DNA of 58,663 nucleotides, taken from NCBI RefSeq assembly GCF_000943545.1, contig NZ_JTHP01000040.1, positions 1-58,663 on the forward strand. The letters are read 5' to 3'. Both the position numbers and the translations under genes were made by a program. The notes under the pieces are model-generated. The model did not search any database and was not told the DNA's origin. It was given only the letters and a program-made list of their open reading frames with translations. The stretch comes from Paenibacillus terrae (GTDB taxonomy: Bacteria > Bacillota > Bacilli > Paenibacillales > Paenibacillaceae). Numbering within the stretch: the stretch's first letter is position 1; each line of letters opens with the position of its first letter. Of this stretch, positions 34,731-43,868 are shown one piece after another.

Positions 34731-34777
34731 AAAAATCACAGAATCAAATCCCAAACTGGGAACTCATCTGTGATTTT
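34731..34777 (-). terminator. Terminator of the TnsA-like gene
   Basis: AAATCACAGA pairs with TCTGTGATTT and an inner TCCCA with TGGGA. T runs are on the minus-strand exit. It lies about 100 bases after the TnsA-like stop codon. Confidence 0.6.
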
Positions 34778-34877
34778 GCTTTTCTTGAATATTTTCGCTT
34801 TGGCTTGTCTATTTATTTCATGTAGAACCATATTTCAATTACGCTGAAATGAAACCACCCACTGGTCTTATAATCTT

Positions 34878-35351
34878 TCAATCTGTTATTTTTTCAATAT
34901 CCTCATGTTGTTTTGAATAATAAGTCTCTGAGCACCACTTAATTTTAGGCTCTCTATTTTTCTCATAAATTTTTATTAGTTGGTTTAAAACAAAAATCTT
35001 TTGTACAATATTTTCACTAAAAAAGTTAAGCTGTCGATTATAAAAATTAATATCCTCGGGGACGTGTTCCTTCTTCACTTTAACAACATCCTTATTAATT
35101 AATTGAAGTTGTATATCAATTGGCTGTGGATAATAACGAATAGTCATAGGGTCAAGTTCTAAAAAGTAATAAAATAAACATTCTCCCCAAAGCGATTCAT
35201 AACCAATATGACGATTCATTTTAATGCTTGGAAATGACCCTATGATATGTGTATATTTACGACTCCCTTTATTACTCACTTTTCTTTTTGGTGAATAAAG
35301 TTCATCCTCATGTAACCATGATCTTTTACCAACCCAGTTCACTGCTATCAC
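34878..35351 (-). CDS. TnsA-like transposase endonuclease, probably truncated
   Basis: Protein of 157 residues. The segment THIIGSFPSIKMNRHIGYES and LWGECLFYYFLELDPMTIRY followed by PQPIDIQ is the N-terminal part of TnsA-type endonucleases, with the first catalytic Glu in GYES. The later catalytic Asp and Q-x-K of the restriction-like fold are not recognisable; after KKEHVPEDINFYNRQLNFFS the sequence loses family character. No TnsB, TnsC or target selector is nearby. It is most likely a remnant of a Tn7-like element at the edge of the accessory island. Confidence 0.55.
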   Translation of the reverse strand: MIAVNWVGKRSWLHEDELYSPKRKVSNKGSRKYTHIIGSFPSIKMNRHIGYESLWGECLFYYFLELDPMTIRYYPQPIDIQLQLINKDVVKVKKEHVPEDINFYNRQLNFFSENIVQKIFVLNQLIKIYEKNREPKIKWCSETYYSKQHEDIEKITD

Positions 35352-35451
35352 CTCTAAAATGACATTTTATTATCAAGTTTTAATTGCATTCTTATAAGCC
35401 ATTGTTGCCGAAAAAAGTTAGCGTTAATTAAGAAAATAAATAACTGAAAGT

Positions 35452-35490
35452 AAAAAATGCCTGAACCATCAAGGTCGCAGGCACTGACAT
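35452..35490 (-). terminator. Orphan minus-strand terminator
   Basis: TGCCTG pairs with CAGGCA, and the minus strand continues in six T. There is no minus-strand gene to its right before azlC, so the gene it served seems lost. Confidence 0.45.
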
Positions 35491-35579
35491 CTAATTCAAG
35501 TTTAATGACAAAACATATTCTATATAATGACAAAACTAATTACAGCGGACACAAAAGTAGGCCCGTTTGCTATAGATGA

Positions 35580-35640
35580 TGTTCATCATAACATACAATT
35601 GTATAATATATTGATCAATTTCGTGATTCCGTTATATACT
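35580..35640 (+). promoter_or_regulatory. azlCD promoter region
   Basis: -35 TTGATC (35611-35616), 18-base spacer, -10 TATACT (35635-35640). Small palindromes ATGATG-TT-CATCAT and ATACAATTGTAT lie just upstream and may bind a regulator. Confidence 0.45.
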
Positions 35641-35672
35641 ATAATGAAATTTAAAATGGAGGGAAGGTTGAA

Positions 35673-36398
35673 ATGTCTATAGCTACGGGGTTGAGCGAAA
35701 CGGAGCGCGATCCACTTCACTTTTTACAAGGAGTCAAGGATTGTATCCCTACGTTGCTCGGTTATGTGTGTATTGGCTTCGCGGCAGGCATTGTGGGGGC
35801 CTCATCCGGGGTTAGCACGATGGAAATTGCTCTGATGTCAGCACTTGTATACGCAGGAGCTTCCCAATTTATTATGTGTTCGATGCTGGCTGCGTCCAGT
35901 CCCCCCTCTGTCATTATTTTAACGACATTCATTGTGAATACCCGCCACCTGTTGTTAAGCGCATCGTTGGCTCCTTATTTCTCAAAATATTCATTGTGGA
36001 AAAACATAGGCATCGGCGTACTGTTGACAGACGAATCCTTTGGGGTAGCGTCGGATAAATTGGCTAAAGGCGGGCAGGTAAGCGATCGCTGGATGAACGG
36101 GCTTAATATCACCGCTTACCTCGTCTGGATTGCCTCCTGTGTGGCAGGAGGGATTCTCGGGAACTGGATTTCCCGGCCGGAGGCATTTGGTCTGGACTTT
36201 GCCTTGCCAGCAATGTTTCTGGCCCTGCTTATTTCCCAGCTGCAAAGCGTCCAGACCTCCAAGCTCAAGCATCGTCTGCTGCTCGTGCTGTGTATGGCTG
36301 TTCTGATGTACCTTTTATCCTGGTGGGTGCCATCGCATATCGCCGTCATTGTAGCTACTGTGATGACCGCAACGATTGGAGTGTTAACCGACAAATGA
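35673..36398 (+). CDS. azlC: AzlC-type branched-chain amino acid exporter, large subunit
   Basis: Membrane protein of 241 residues with about six to seven hydrophobic segments. PTLLGYVCIGFAAGIVGASS and ALVYAGASQFIMCSMLA are the hallmarks of AzlC. Together with the small AzlD subunit it exports branched-chain amino acids and analogues such as azaleucine. ATG 35673 follows GGAGGGAAGG. It overlaps the next gene by four bases (ATGA), a sign of translational coupling. Confidence 0.9.
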   Translation: MSIATGLSETERDPLHFLQGVKDCIPTLLGYVCIGFAAGIVGASSGVSTMEIALMSALVYAGASQFIMCSMLAASSPPSVIILTTFIVNTRHLLLSASLAPYFSKYSLWKNIGIGVLLTDESFGVASDKLAKGGQVSDRWMNGLNITAYLVWIASCVAGGILGNWISRPEAFGLDFALPAMFLALLISQLQSVQTSKLKHRLLLVLCMAVLMYLLSWWVPSHIAVIVATVMTATIGVLTDK

Positions 36399-36724
36399 AC
36401 ATTGATCCCAACGTCATGTACATCATTATCGGCGGCATGGTCGTCACAGCCATCCCGAGAATCATTCCCTTCGTCGTACTGCAAAAGCTGGCTCTGCCCA
36501 AACCAGTGCTCCAATGGCTGTCCTACATCCCTATTTGCATTTTTACGGCGCTCGTCATGGAACATCTGCTCGTCCGAACGGAAGGCTCCGTCACTTTTAA
36601 TTGGCAAGTGCTTATTGCGATCCTTCCTACACTAGTGACTGCCTTATGGAGCAAAAACCTGCTGGCTACCGTTATTGTCGGTATTGTGAGTATGGCTGTC
36701 GTTCGGCTGCTATGGCTGGGATAG
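36395..36724 (+). CDS. azlD: AzlD-type small subunit of amino acid exporter
   Basis: Membrane protein of 109 residues with four hydrophobic segments and the AzlD pattern TAIPRIIPFVVLQKLALPKP then LSYIPICIFTALV. The open frame reaches back to 36290, but the ATG at 36395 in the ATGA overlap with azlC is the natural start. It works as partner of AzlC. A terminator follows directly. Confidence 0.9.
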   Translation: MNIDPNVMYIIIGGMVVTAIPRIIPFVVLQKLALPKPVLQWLSYIPICIFTALVMEHLLVRTEGSVTFNWQVLIAILPTLVTALWSKNLLATVIVGIVSMAVVRLLWLG

Positions 36725-36725
36725 A

Positions 36726-36763
36726 AAAAAAGGTGCAGTCTCGTTTTACGGCTGCACCTTTTT
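36726..36763. terminator. Bidirectional terminator between azlD and spoVR
   Basis: AGGTGCAG (36731-36738) pairs with CTGCACCT (36752-36759), with A and T runs at the flanks. It separates two convergent units. Confidence 0.8.
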
Positions 36764-36797
36764 GGATATTCATATTGCATTCGATTCCCATGCTCCC

Positions 36798-38244
36798 TTA
36801 TACAAACTTGCGATGATGCTTCTTGCCATCGTATGAGAATAAGGCCAGCTTGCCTTCAATCATCGTTTCCAAATGAACGGTCCGCCCCCACAGCTGATAC
36901 ACATACGGAAGCGTACGCTCCATATATTTTAAATCCAGCTCAATTCCTTCAAACTGATGCTTGAGCTTCAACTCACCAGTGTGCAGATAATCTCCATCCT
37001 CAACGACAATATAAGGGGAACCACCATTCACACGGGAGAACACAAGCTGGTCCCGTATGTTTTCCCACGATTTATCTGTGATTTTCCAATCCGGTCCCCT
37101 TTTCTCAAATACGTACAGATCCAAATCCTCGGTCAGTTTCTTGGTCATGTAATTGCGTATAAAAGAGGTGTCTGAGTCAAACTCCCGTACCTCGAACATT
37201 TTAGCGCGTCCTTCGCCCGGTTTGCGTCCTTGTCGCTCCTGCTCTTCACGGGTTGGGTTATCCCATCGCTTTTCAATATCCTCAAATATTTTAAGCCCCA
37301 AATAATACGGATTCAGGCTTTGCTTGGAAGGCTGTACGACAGAAGCATTCAGCAGTGCAAATTCAACGGTTTCATCCCCGGTCAAATCCATTTCCCTGAC
37401 AATCCGCTGATGCCAATAGGAGGCCCAGCCTTCATTCATAATTTTGGTCTCCATCTGGGGCCAGAAATACAGCATTTCGTCCCGCAGCATCGTCATAATA
37501 TCCCGCTGCCAGTCCTCCAGCACCTCCGAAAATTCCTGAATAAACCATACAACATCCTTCTCCGGTTCAGGCGGGAACTGTCGTATCTGGATGCCTTCGC
37601 TTTCCGTCGAATCCGGCTGTGGCTTCACCGTGTCCAGTGACCACAGATCATCGTAAGGACCGTCTGGGCGCTGCCGTTTTCCCGGTTCCTTTTGCTCACG
37701 GATTTTAAGCTCCATATATCGCTGTTTATCCAGATGCTGCGGTTTGATCAGCTGTGGATCAACATGCTCTTGTATCGCCAGCACGGAGTCAATGAAAGAT
37801 TCAACGGCCTTGGAGCCGTATTCCATTTCATAACCGTTAATCCGGTCTGCTGTGGCGGACATACTCTCCACCATATTGCGGTTGGAAGCTGAGAAGCGGG
37901 CGTTGTGCTTAAAAAAAATCACAGTGCGCCAGCACATGGGCGACAATCAGTTTATTTTGAACTAAAGAATTTCCCTCCAGCAGGAAGGCGTAGCAGGGAT
38001 TGGAGTTGATGACCAGCTCATAGATTTTGCTCAGGCCAAAATCGTACTGCATCTTCATTTTATGAAATGTTTTTCCAAAGCTCCAGTGGCTGAAGCGCGT
38101 TGGCATCCCATAGGCCCCGAACGTGTATACAATATCCGCTGGACAAATCTCATACCGCATCGGATAGTAATCGAGCCCGAATCCATTTGCAATCTCCATA
38201 ATTTCTGATATCGCGTATTCCAGCTCTTTCTGGTCGGTGCTCAT
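36798..38244 (-). pseudogene. spoVR: SpoVR-family protein split by one extra T
   Basis: SpoVR-like protein, about 481 residues if read through. The first part (38244 to 37909, from [20 protein letters not shown] to HVLAHCDFF) ends at a TAA. The second frame continues at once with [20 protein letters not shown] to the end at 36798. The join is a run of eight T on the coding strand (37911-37918 as A); seven would keep the frame. Both halves are otherwise well conserved, so the lesion is recent, a reading error, or corrected by slippage. SpoVR has a role in spore cortex formation. It overlaps yhbH by four bases, so both are co-transcribed. Confidence 0.85.
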
Positions 38245-39407
38245 CCCACCGTTCCCCCTTCCCGTTTGCGAAAAAAGGTGCGTAAGGCTTGGTATACCTC
38301 GCCCTTTTCCTTGATAACGTAATACATAAACTGATCCATTTTAATGTTCTTATAGGCCGACATCAGTGTGCTGCTGCGGTTATATTGATTCACTTCTCCA
38401 TAGCCGAACATGTTGCTGCGCTTCATAAGCTCCTCGATTAACTTCACGCACCGCTCGTTGTCCGAGGTCAGATTGTCGCCGTCCGAGAAATGGAAGGGAT
38501 AAATATTATAGTTGGAAGGAGGATAGCGCTTGTCGATAATCTCCAGTGCCTTGAGATAGGCCGAAGAGCAAATGGTGCCGCCACTTTCTCCACGGGTGAA
38601 AAATTCTTCCTCCGTAACCTCTTTGGCTTCGGTATGATGCGCCAGAAAGACAATCTCCACCTTTTCATATTGACGGCGCAAAAAGCGGGTCATCCAGAAA
38701 AAGAAGCTGCGGGCGCAATATTTTTCAAAAGATCCCATTGAGCCTGAAGTATCCATCATCGCAATGATCACCGCGTTGGATTGGGGGATGGTTTTTTCCT
38801 CCCATGTTTTATAACGGAGATCGTCCGGACTGATATGATGAATGCCCGGATTGCCCTCGCGGGCGTTGCGGCGCAGATTTTCGAGAATGGTTCGCTTCTT
38901 GTCAATGTTGGCCTGCATGCCTTTTTTGCGTATATCATTAAATACGATAGATTCAACCTCAATCTGTTCCTTGTCTTTCTGCTGCAAATGCGGTAATTCC
39001 ATGTCCTCGAACAGCATATCTTCCAGTTCTTCCATGCTGACTTCCGTTTCCATGATATCGTGTCCGGGCTGGTCTCCGGCTTTCTCGCCTTTACCGGGCT
39101 TCTGGGAAGCAGGATCGCGTCCGATGACATCCCCCACCTGACTGTCGCCGTCCCCTTGGCCTACATGCTTTTGCTTCTGATAATTATAAATGAAGCGATA
39201 TTCGTCCAGACTACGAATCGGCACTTTAATAATCTGCTTACCGTCTGACATGATAATATTTTCTTCCGTAATCAGATCAGGCAGATTTTGCTTAATCACA
39301 TCTTTGACCTTCTGCTGATGACGCTGCTGGTCTTGGTACCCTTTGCGATGCAGCGACCAATCTTCGCGGGATACGACGAATGAATATGGCTGACGTGGTT
39401 CCGGCAT
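38241..39407 (-). CDS. yhbH: YhbH/DUF444-family sporulation protein
   Basis: Protein of 388 residues of the YhbH (YeaH in Gram-negatives) family. [20 protein letters not shown] at the N-terminus, a charged linker, and a C-terminal von Willebrand A-like domain with [20 protein letters not shown] (metal-site DTSGS) are seen. YhbH, SpoVR and the PrkA kinase form one functional set in sporulating and stress-responding bacteria; the prkA copy in this window is at 50.7 kb and is broken. ATG 39407 follows GGGGGG and is preferred over an earlier start at 39434. It is coupled to spoVR by an ATGA overlap. Confidence 0.9.
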   Translation of the reverse strand: MPEPRQPYSFVVSREDWSLHRKGYQDQQRHQQKVKDVIKQNLPDLITEENIIMSDGKQIIKVPIRSLDEYRFIYNYQKQKHVGQGDGDSQVGDVIGRDPASQKPGKGEKAGDQPGHDIMETEVSMEELEDMLFEDMELPHLQQKDKEQIEVESIVFNDIRKKGMQANIDKKRTILENLRRNAREGNPGIHHISPDDLRYKTWEEKTIPQSNAVIIAMMDTSGSMGSFEKYCARSFFFWMTRFLRRQYEKVEIVFLAHHTEAKEVTEEEFFTRGESGGTICSSAYLKALEIIDKRYPPSNYNIYPFHFSDGDNLTSDNERCVKLIEELMKRSNMFGYGEVNQYNRSSTLMSAYKNIKMDQFMYYVIKEKGEVYQALRTFFRKREGGTVG

Positions 39408-39554
39408 TGTTAGGCACCCCCCAAGTGGATACACGGCACAGTTTGGCCTTGTTGGTTATTAAGTATATTCACGGGGATGTACGATATGTGATGGAAGCCA
39501 AAAAACCTTTCCAATTTTAGGGCGCTTGTTTCAGTTCGGATGAGGGGGGTGTAT

Positions 39555-39586
39555 TATAATTATAGAAGAAATGACCCGTGGGTCAT
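39555..39586 (+). promoter_or_regulatory. Candidate operator before the Rieske gene
   Basis: ATGACCC-GT-GGGTCAT (39571-39586) is an inverted repeat right after a TATAAT (39555-39560). It would block transcription of the oxygenase gene when bound. The binding protein is unknown. Confidence 0.4.
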
Positions 39587-39632
39587 GTATGTAAGTTCAT
39601 ATATGCAAATGAGAACAGGAGTGTGGATATAG

Positions 39633-40664
39633 ATGAACAGCCATCCTGGCTTTCGTGAAGTACGAGAAAGTGACCAGCAGGTATTCCCCATCGCCTGGTA
39701 TGCCATCAGCTGGTCTAAGGAACTGCGGGATAAGCCGCTTAAAAAGCGGCTGCTCGGCAAGGATATCGTATTGTACCGTGACAACCATCGACAGGTACGT
39801 GCCATACATGCGTATTGTCCGCATCGGGGAGCCGATTTGTCGCTCGGCTTTTGCCAAAACGGGCACATCACATGTCCTTATCATGCATGGTCCTTCGATG
39901 AGAATGGGCAGTGCGTGGATATCCCGGCTCATCCGGGGCGTGCTATTCCCGATTTTGCTCATACCTACGCCTATCCTGCGATTGAAAAAGCCGGGCTGCT
40001 GTGGGTGTATCCTCAGGCTGTTGGCCCAGCATCCGGGCCGGGTACAGAGAGTTGGGCATCCACTTTGACACCTCCCCCGCTGGAGCTTTTTCCCGAGCTG
40101 GAGGACCCGAATCTTGTGATGTCACCCTACGATTCTGTATGGAAGGCGCATCTGACAAGAGTTGTGGAAAGCGTGCTGGATGTCGCCCACCTGCCGATTG
40201 TGCACAACAAAACCATTGGTAAAAAATCGTCTACCGACATCCATATCCAGTTCGAAGCAGATCACGATCATATTCGGGTGAAAAACGGAAGCGGGCTACT
40301 GCAATACACCTTTCCGCAGCAATGGATTTTGACTCCCGCTGAGGAGGGACGCAGCAAGTTTATTAATTTCGTCACCTTCACCCCAATTGAGCAGGAAGTG
40401 ACCGCCATCTACGGGCTGGCTGGACGTAATTTTGCCAAATTTGTACCGGGTATGAGCCGGATTTTTTCCAGATATAGCAGCAGAGTGCTGGAAGAGGATC
40501 GAACCGTGGTGGAAAGCCAGCATCCGCGTCCTATCCCTGAGGCGCTGCGCATGGAGGCGCACGTACCCGCAGACGGGCCTCAGGTTCGTTTTCGCAACCG
40601 CTGGTACGACTTTCTCGTTAACGATGAACCTCGTGTCCGCCTGGATCAAGAATCGACGTGGTGA
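39633..40664 (+). CDS. Rieske non-heme iron oxygenase, alpha-subunit type
   Basis: Ring-hydroxylating oxygenase-like protein of 343 residues. The N-terminal Rieske centre is complete: YCPHRGADLS (Cys62, His64) and CPYHAW (Cys81, His84). The catalytic domain has the mononuclear iron ligands in VLDVAHLPIVH (Asp183, His186, His191). It should insert oxygen into, or demethylate, an aromatic or alkylamine substrate with electrons from a ferredoxin reductase that is not encoded nearby. ATG 39633 has AGGAG 11 bases upstream. It is convergent with the response regulator gene, only 35 bases away. Confidence 0.88.
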   Translation: MNSHPGFREVRESDQQVFPIAWYAISWSKELRDKPLKKRLLGKDIVLYRDNHRQVRAIHAYCPHRGADLSLGFCQNGHITCPYHAWSFDENGQCVDIPAHPGRAIPDFAHTYAYPAIEKAGLLWVYPQAVGPASGPGTESWASTLTPPPLELFPELEDPNLVMSPYDSVWKAHLTRVVESVLDVAHLPIVHNKTIGKKSSTDIHIQFEADHDHIRVKNGSGLLQYTFPQQWILTPAEEGRSKFINFVTFTPIEQEVTAIYGLAGRNFAKFVPGMSRIFSRYSSRVLEEDRTVVESQHPRPIPEALRMEAHVPADGPQVRFRNRWYDFLVNDEPRVRLDQESTW

Positions 40665-40699
40665 ATGGGTGGGCCAAGCGCCAAGCAACTGGCATTCGT

Positions 40700-41386
40700 T
40701 CACAGCATCTTTTCCGCCTTATAGCCAATTCCATACACCGTCTGCAATAGCGACTGATGCGGCTCAAGCTTCTTGCGCAAGCGCTGGATGTGAATGTCCA
40801 CCGTCCGTGTTCCACCTGCATAATCGAAGCCCCATACCTGCTCCAGCAGCTCGTCCCGTGTGTACACCCGCCCGGCGTGTGACACCAGAAGCGCCAGCAC
40901 ATCAAACTCCTTGGGTGTCAGATCCAGCGTTGTTCCCTCCAGTTCAGCCGTTCTGCTGGACGGACGCACGCGCAACGGGCCAAGTATCGTTTCTGATCCT
41001 TCCGGTGCGGGTGCTCCTTCCCGCTCCAGCCTCCGTACCAGCGCCTTGATGCGGGCGAGCAGCTCTCGCAGATCAAAGGGCTTGCTCATAAAATCGTCCG
41101 CGCCCAGCTCCAGCCCGAGCACCTTATCCACGATATCGTTTTTGGCAGTCAGCAGCAGAATGCCGATGCCCTTCCGACTTTCCAAACGGCGGCACACCTC
41201 ATATCCGCCCAGCTTGGGCATCATCACATCGAGCACCAGCACATCGGGGTGAAACAAACGGACTTTTTCCAATGCGTCCTCCCCGTCAACAGCGGTTTCT
41301 ACCAAAAAACCTTCTCTTTGCAACGCATAGGCCAACGCATTGCGAATGCTGGGTTCATCGTCCGCTATTAATATTTTTTTATCCAT
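40700..41386 (-). CDS. OmpR-family response regulator, no kinase nearby
   Basis: Response regulator of 228 residues. The receiver domain has acidic pocket DDE near residue 9-11, phosphorylation Asp in VLVLDVMMPKLGG (about 53) and Lys in MSKPFD (about 102). The winged-helix DNA-binding domain ends with TVDIHIQRLRKKLEPHQSLL and TVYGIGYKAE. GGAGG before ATG 41386 fixes the start. No histidine kinase gene lies beside it; the next gene, 38 bases upstream on the same strand, is a PucR regulator. It must pair with a distant kinase or work without one. Confidence 0.9.
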   Translation of the reverse strand: MDKKILIADDEPSIRNALAYALQREGFLVETAVDGEDALEKVRLFHPDVLVLDVMMPKLGGYEVCRRLESRKGIGILLLTAKNDIVDKVLGLELGADDFMSKPFDLRELLARIKALVRRLEREGAPAPEGSETILGPLRVRPSSRTAELEGTTLDLTPKEFDVLALLVSHAGRVYTRDELLEQVWGFDYAGGTRTVDIHIQRLRKKLEPHQSLLQTVYGIGYKAEKML

Positions 41387-41424
41387 GTCTTTTCCTCCCT
41401 GCCCCAAAAACCAACCGGTTCAGC

Positions 41425-42960
41425 CTACTTATGTTCTCGCAAATAATAATGAATCAGACATGTATGGCATATGAACTGCTCGCGTGGATCGTTGAGATCA
41501 AAATCCGCAATATCACGAATCCGTTCCAGTCTGTATTTGACCGAATTACGATGTATAAAAAGATAATTCGCTGTATCCATCAGACTGCCCCGATTTTCCA
41601 AATAATAAAATAACGTTTTAAGCAAATCGCTGCCATGAGACCGATCATACTGCTGGAGTTTGCCCAGCTTACGTTCAAACAAATCGACAAATTCCTCTTT
41701 GTTCATTGCTTCTCCAAGCATATAGTGCATTTCGATATCTCCGAATTTACATACACGTCTATCGGGGTACAGCCGCTGGGAGACGGTGATGGCACGTCGT
41801 GCCTCATTATAGCTTTGCATCAGCTCCCACAGCTTTTTGGTACTTCCAATGCCTATATAATAATCGCCCGTTCCCAATGCTTTTTCACTGTTCCAGCTCT
41901 TTAGCGTTTCAGCCCAGGTTAGTCCCTGATCAGCGCCAGCCCCGTCATGGTGGTCATTCGGATGAAGAGTAGGTAAAAATAGTATCGCCCGATTGGAACG
42001 GAACTCAATATGGGATACCACACGCCGCCGGGTGGATTCCTGACTCAGCAATCCGGACAGAATCTCTTCTGGCGGAGCGGTAGCACTTTCCAGTACAGCG
42101 ACCTCCCAATCATATGCCGGGTTAAATCCCAGTTGACGCCCTCTCCGCTCAACCTCATGTCGCAAAGGTACCGGAGGGGTCATCAACTCGTCGATAAAGT
42201 TACCCCGTAGTCGGCTTTCTGTATCTTCTACTGCCTTTTCACGCATTAATTCCAGTGCCATGACCAGACGTGCCTGCTCAATGCCCACCTGCTCCATATC
42301 ATCCAGCTCATTGCGGGCAATGACCAGCTTGGCAACCGTGCGTTTATCGACATTAATCGGAAAATGGCGGGAATCCTGCGCCTCCATCCAATTCCATTCC
42401 TGTGGTGAAGTGACGATGGCTCGGCCTCCATTATCAATCAAAGCAACCGGGGCTTTAAGCAGCTCTGCTATATTATCGCTTACAGCCTGTATACCGCTGT
42501 TCTCCAGCACCATTGTTGTTAAGTTCCGATATATTTCTTCCGAGCGTCGCAGCAGCTCTGCCTGCCGATTCAACACCATATCCATGACTCGTTGTGTAAT
42601 ATCCGTATATGGAATATCGGCCGGAATCTCAATCACGGGCAGGCCGCAGGCATTGCTTTCCTCCAGCGCACTGCGGGGAATTCCCTTGAGAAAGCGGGTC
42701 GGCTTGATCGCAAGTGCTGCGGCCCCGCCCTCGTGCAATAATTGAATAATTTGACACAATACCTCAGGCTCATGACGGATGGAATAAGCGGTTGTCATCA
42801 ATAATACGCCTTCCCTGATCCAGCCCTTCAAGTCAGGGACCTCCATAATATCAATAAAACGGACAATCCGATTTAATCCCTTCTCTCCGCTTAGTACCTT
42901 CGCCTCCTTCAATACGGGCATTGTCATAAGCTCCTGAACGGTTACACCCGGTATTTTCAT
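41425..42960 (-). CDS. PucR-family transcriptional regulator
   Basis: Protein of 511 residues. Residues 1-125 are the PucR-type N-terminal domain (GVTVQELMTMPVLKEAKVLS), the middle is a GGDEF-like regulatory part, and the C-terminus is the PucR helix-turn-helix (LENRGSLMDTANYLFIHRNS then VKYRLERI). PucR proteins activate purine or amino-acid catabolic genes. The neighbouring racemase/peptidase/AroM operon is transcribed in the same direction toward it and is its likely target. ATG 42960 is the only start that keeps the domain whole. Confidence 0.9.
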   Translation of the reverse strand: MKIPGVTVQELMTMPVLKEAKVLSGEKGLNRIVRFIDIMEVPDLKGWIREGVLLMTTAYSIRHEPEVLCQIIQLLHEGGAAALAIKPTRFLKGIPRSALEESNACGLPVIEIPADIPYTDITQRVMDMVLNRQAELLRRSEEIYRNLTTMVLENSGIQAVSDNIAELLKAPVALIDNGGRAIVTSPQEWNWMEAQDSRHFPINVDKRTVAKLVIARNELDDMEQVGIEQARLVMALELMREKAVEDTESRLRGNFIDELMTPPVPLRHEVERRGRQLGFNPAYDWEVAVLESATAPPEEILSGLLSQESTRRRVVSHIEFRSNRAILFLPTLHPNDHHDGAGADQGLTWAETLKSWNSEKALGTGDYYIGIGSTKKLWELMQSYNEARRAITVSQRLYPDRRVCKFGDIEMHYMLGEAMNKEEFVDLFERKLGKLQQYDRSHGSDLLKTLFYYLENRGSLMDTANYLFIHRNSVKYRLERIRDIADFDLNDPREQFICHTCLIHYYLREHK

Positions 42961-43100
42961 ATGGACAGACCACCTTGCTATTTATTTTGCGGTAACGGCA
43001 CATATATTCAGGATTTTGCAAAGTTCTCGCCTAACTTAATTTTCAGGATAGTGTACCAAAAAAGTTTACAAAACAAAACCTTTTACCGGATGGAACGCAA

Positions 43101-43132
43101 ATAAACCGCCCTTTCAGGAAAAGGCGGTTTAA
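43101..43132 (-). terminator. Terminator of the racemase operon
   Basis: AAACCGCC (43103-43110) pairs with GGCGGTTT (43123-43130). It lies about 30 bases after the racemase stop codon and insulates the PucR gene. Confidence 0.75.
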
Positions 43133-43162
43133 TTCAATAACCTATTATTTTATAAGTCAGGC

Positions 43163-43822
43163 TTATCCTGCCTGGACTTCATCATTCTCCCGCTGCCAGT
43201 GCACCGATGCGGCTGCGCCGAGCGCCACAATCGGATCAATGGCACGGATGCCCAGCCTGCGCTCCAGCTCCGGTGCGAAGTTCATCGTCACAAAACCCGT
43301 ACAGGCCAGCACGATGGCCTCTGCTCCCTTCTCCTGAAGCCGAAGCGCCGCTGCCATGGCCGCCTCCTTACCTTGCGGAGTGTTCAGGTCCAGCGTCGTA
43401 CGTACACCCTCGGGGCGCTCTGTGCCGATGTAAGACTCACCCAAGATACGGCGGATCAACAGGGGGGCCTCCTCCAAAATGGTTAACACACCGACACGAC
43501 TAGCCGCTGTCAATGCCAGATGCGCCGCGCAGGAGCCTGCGCCGTATACAGGTACATTCACCGCCTGACGGGTTTCCTCCAGTGCCGGATCAGCCGCGCA
43601 GCTAATGCCAATGGACGTGCAGCCCTGCTCGACGAGCTGTTGCGCTGCGACCACAATTTTAGGCACCGATTCCCGATCCGTTGCATCATCATAGATTCCC
43701 TGCGGCTGGTCAGGGATACACACACTGGTGACAGGCAGTCCGTAGCGCTGCTCGATAACTCGGCCGTGAAGGCCAATAGCTACTTCGTCTTGCATGGTAA
43801 GCACTCTGATCATTCCGAGCAT
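43163..43822 (-). CDS. Aspartate/hydantoin racemase-family protein
   Basis: Asp/Glu/hydantoin racemase superfamily protein of 219 residues. The two catalytic-Cys contexts are seen: IGISCAADPALEETRQA around 75 and EAIVLACTGFVTM around 170. GGGGAGGG seven bases before ATG 43822 decides the start over an upstream frame. It is the last gene of the aminopeptidase-AroM operon and likely racemises an amino acid or hydantoin released in the pathway; the substrate is unknown. Confidence 0.82.
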   Translation of the reverse strand: MLGMIRVLTMQDEVAIGLHGRVIEQRYGLPVTSVCIPDQPQGIYDDATDRESVPKIVVAAQQLVEQGCTSIGISCAADPALEETRQAVNVPVYGAGSCAAHLALTAASRVGVLTILEEAPLLIRRILGESYIGTERPEGVRTTLDLNTPQGKEAAMAAALRLQEKGAEAIVLACTGFVTMNFAPELERRLGIRAIDPIVALGAAASVHWQRENDEVQAG

Positions 43823-43868
43823 GATGAATCCCTCCCCGTTTTTACAGCTCCTGCTGTTTCTCATCCAC

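Noticed and set aside
41635..42745. Long plus-strand frames opposite the PucR gene
   Set aside because: They are antisense shadows of a clearly conserved minus-strand gene.
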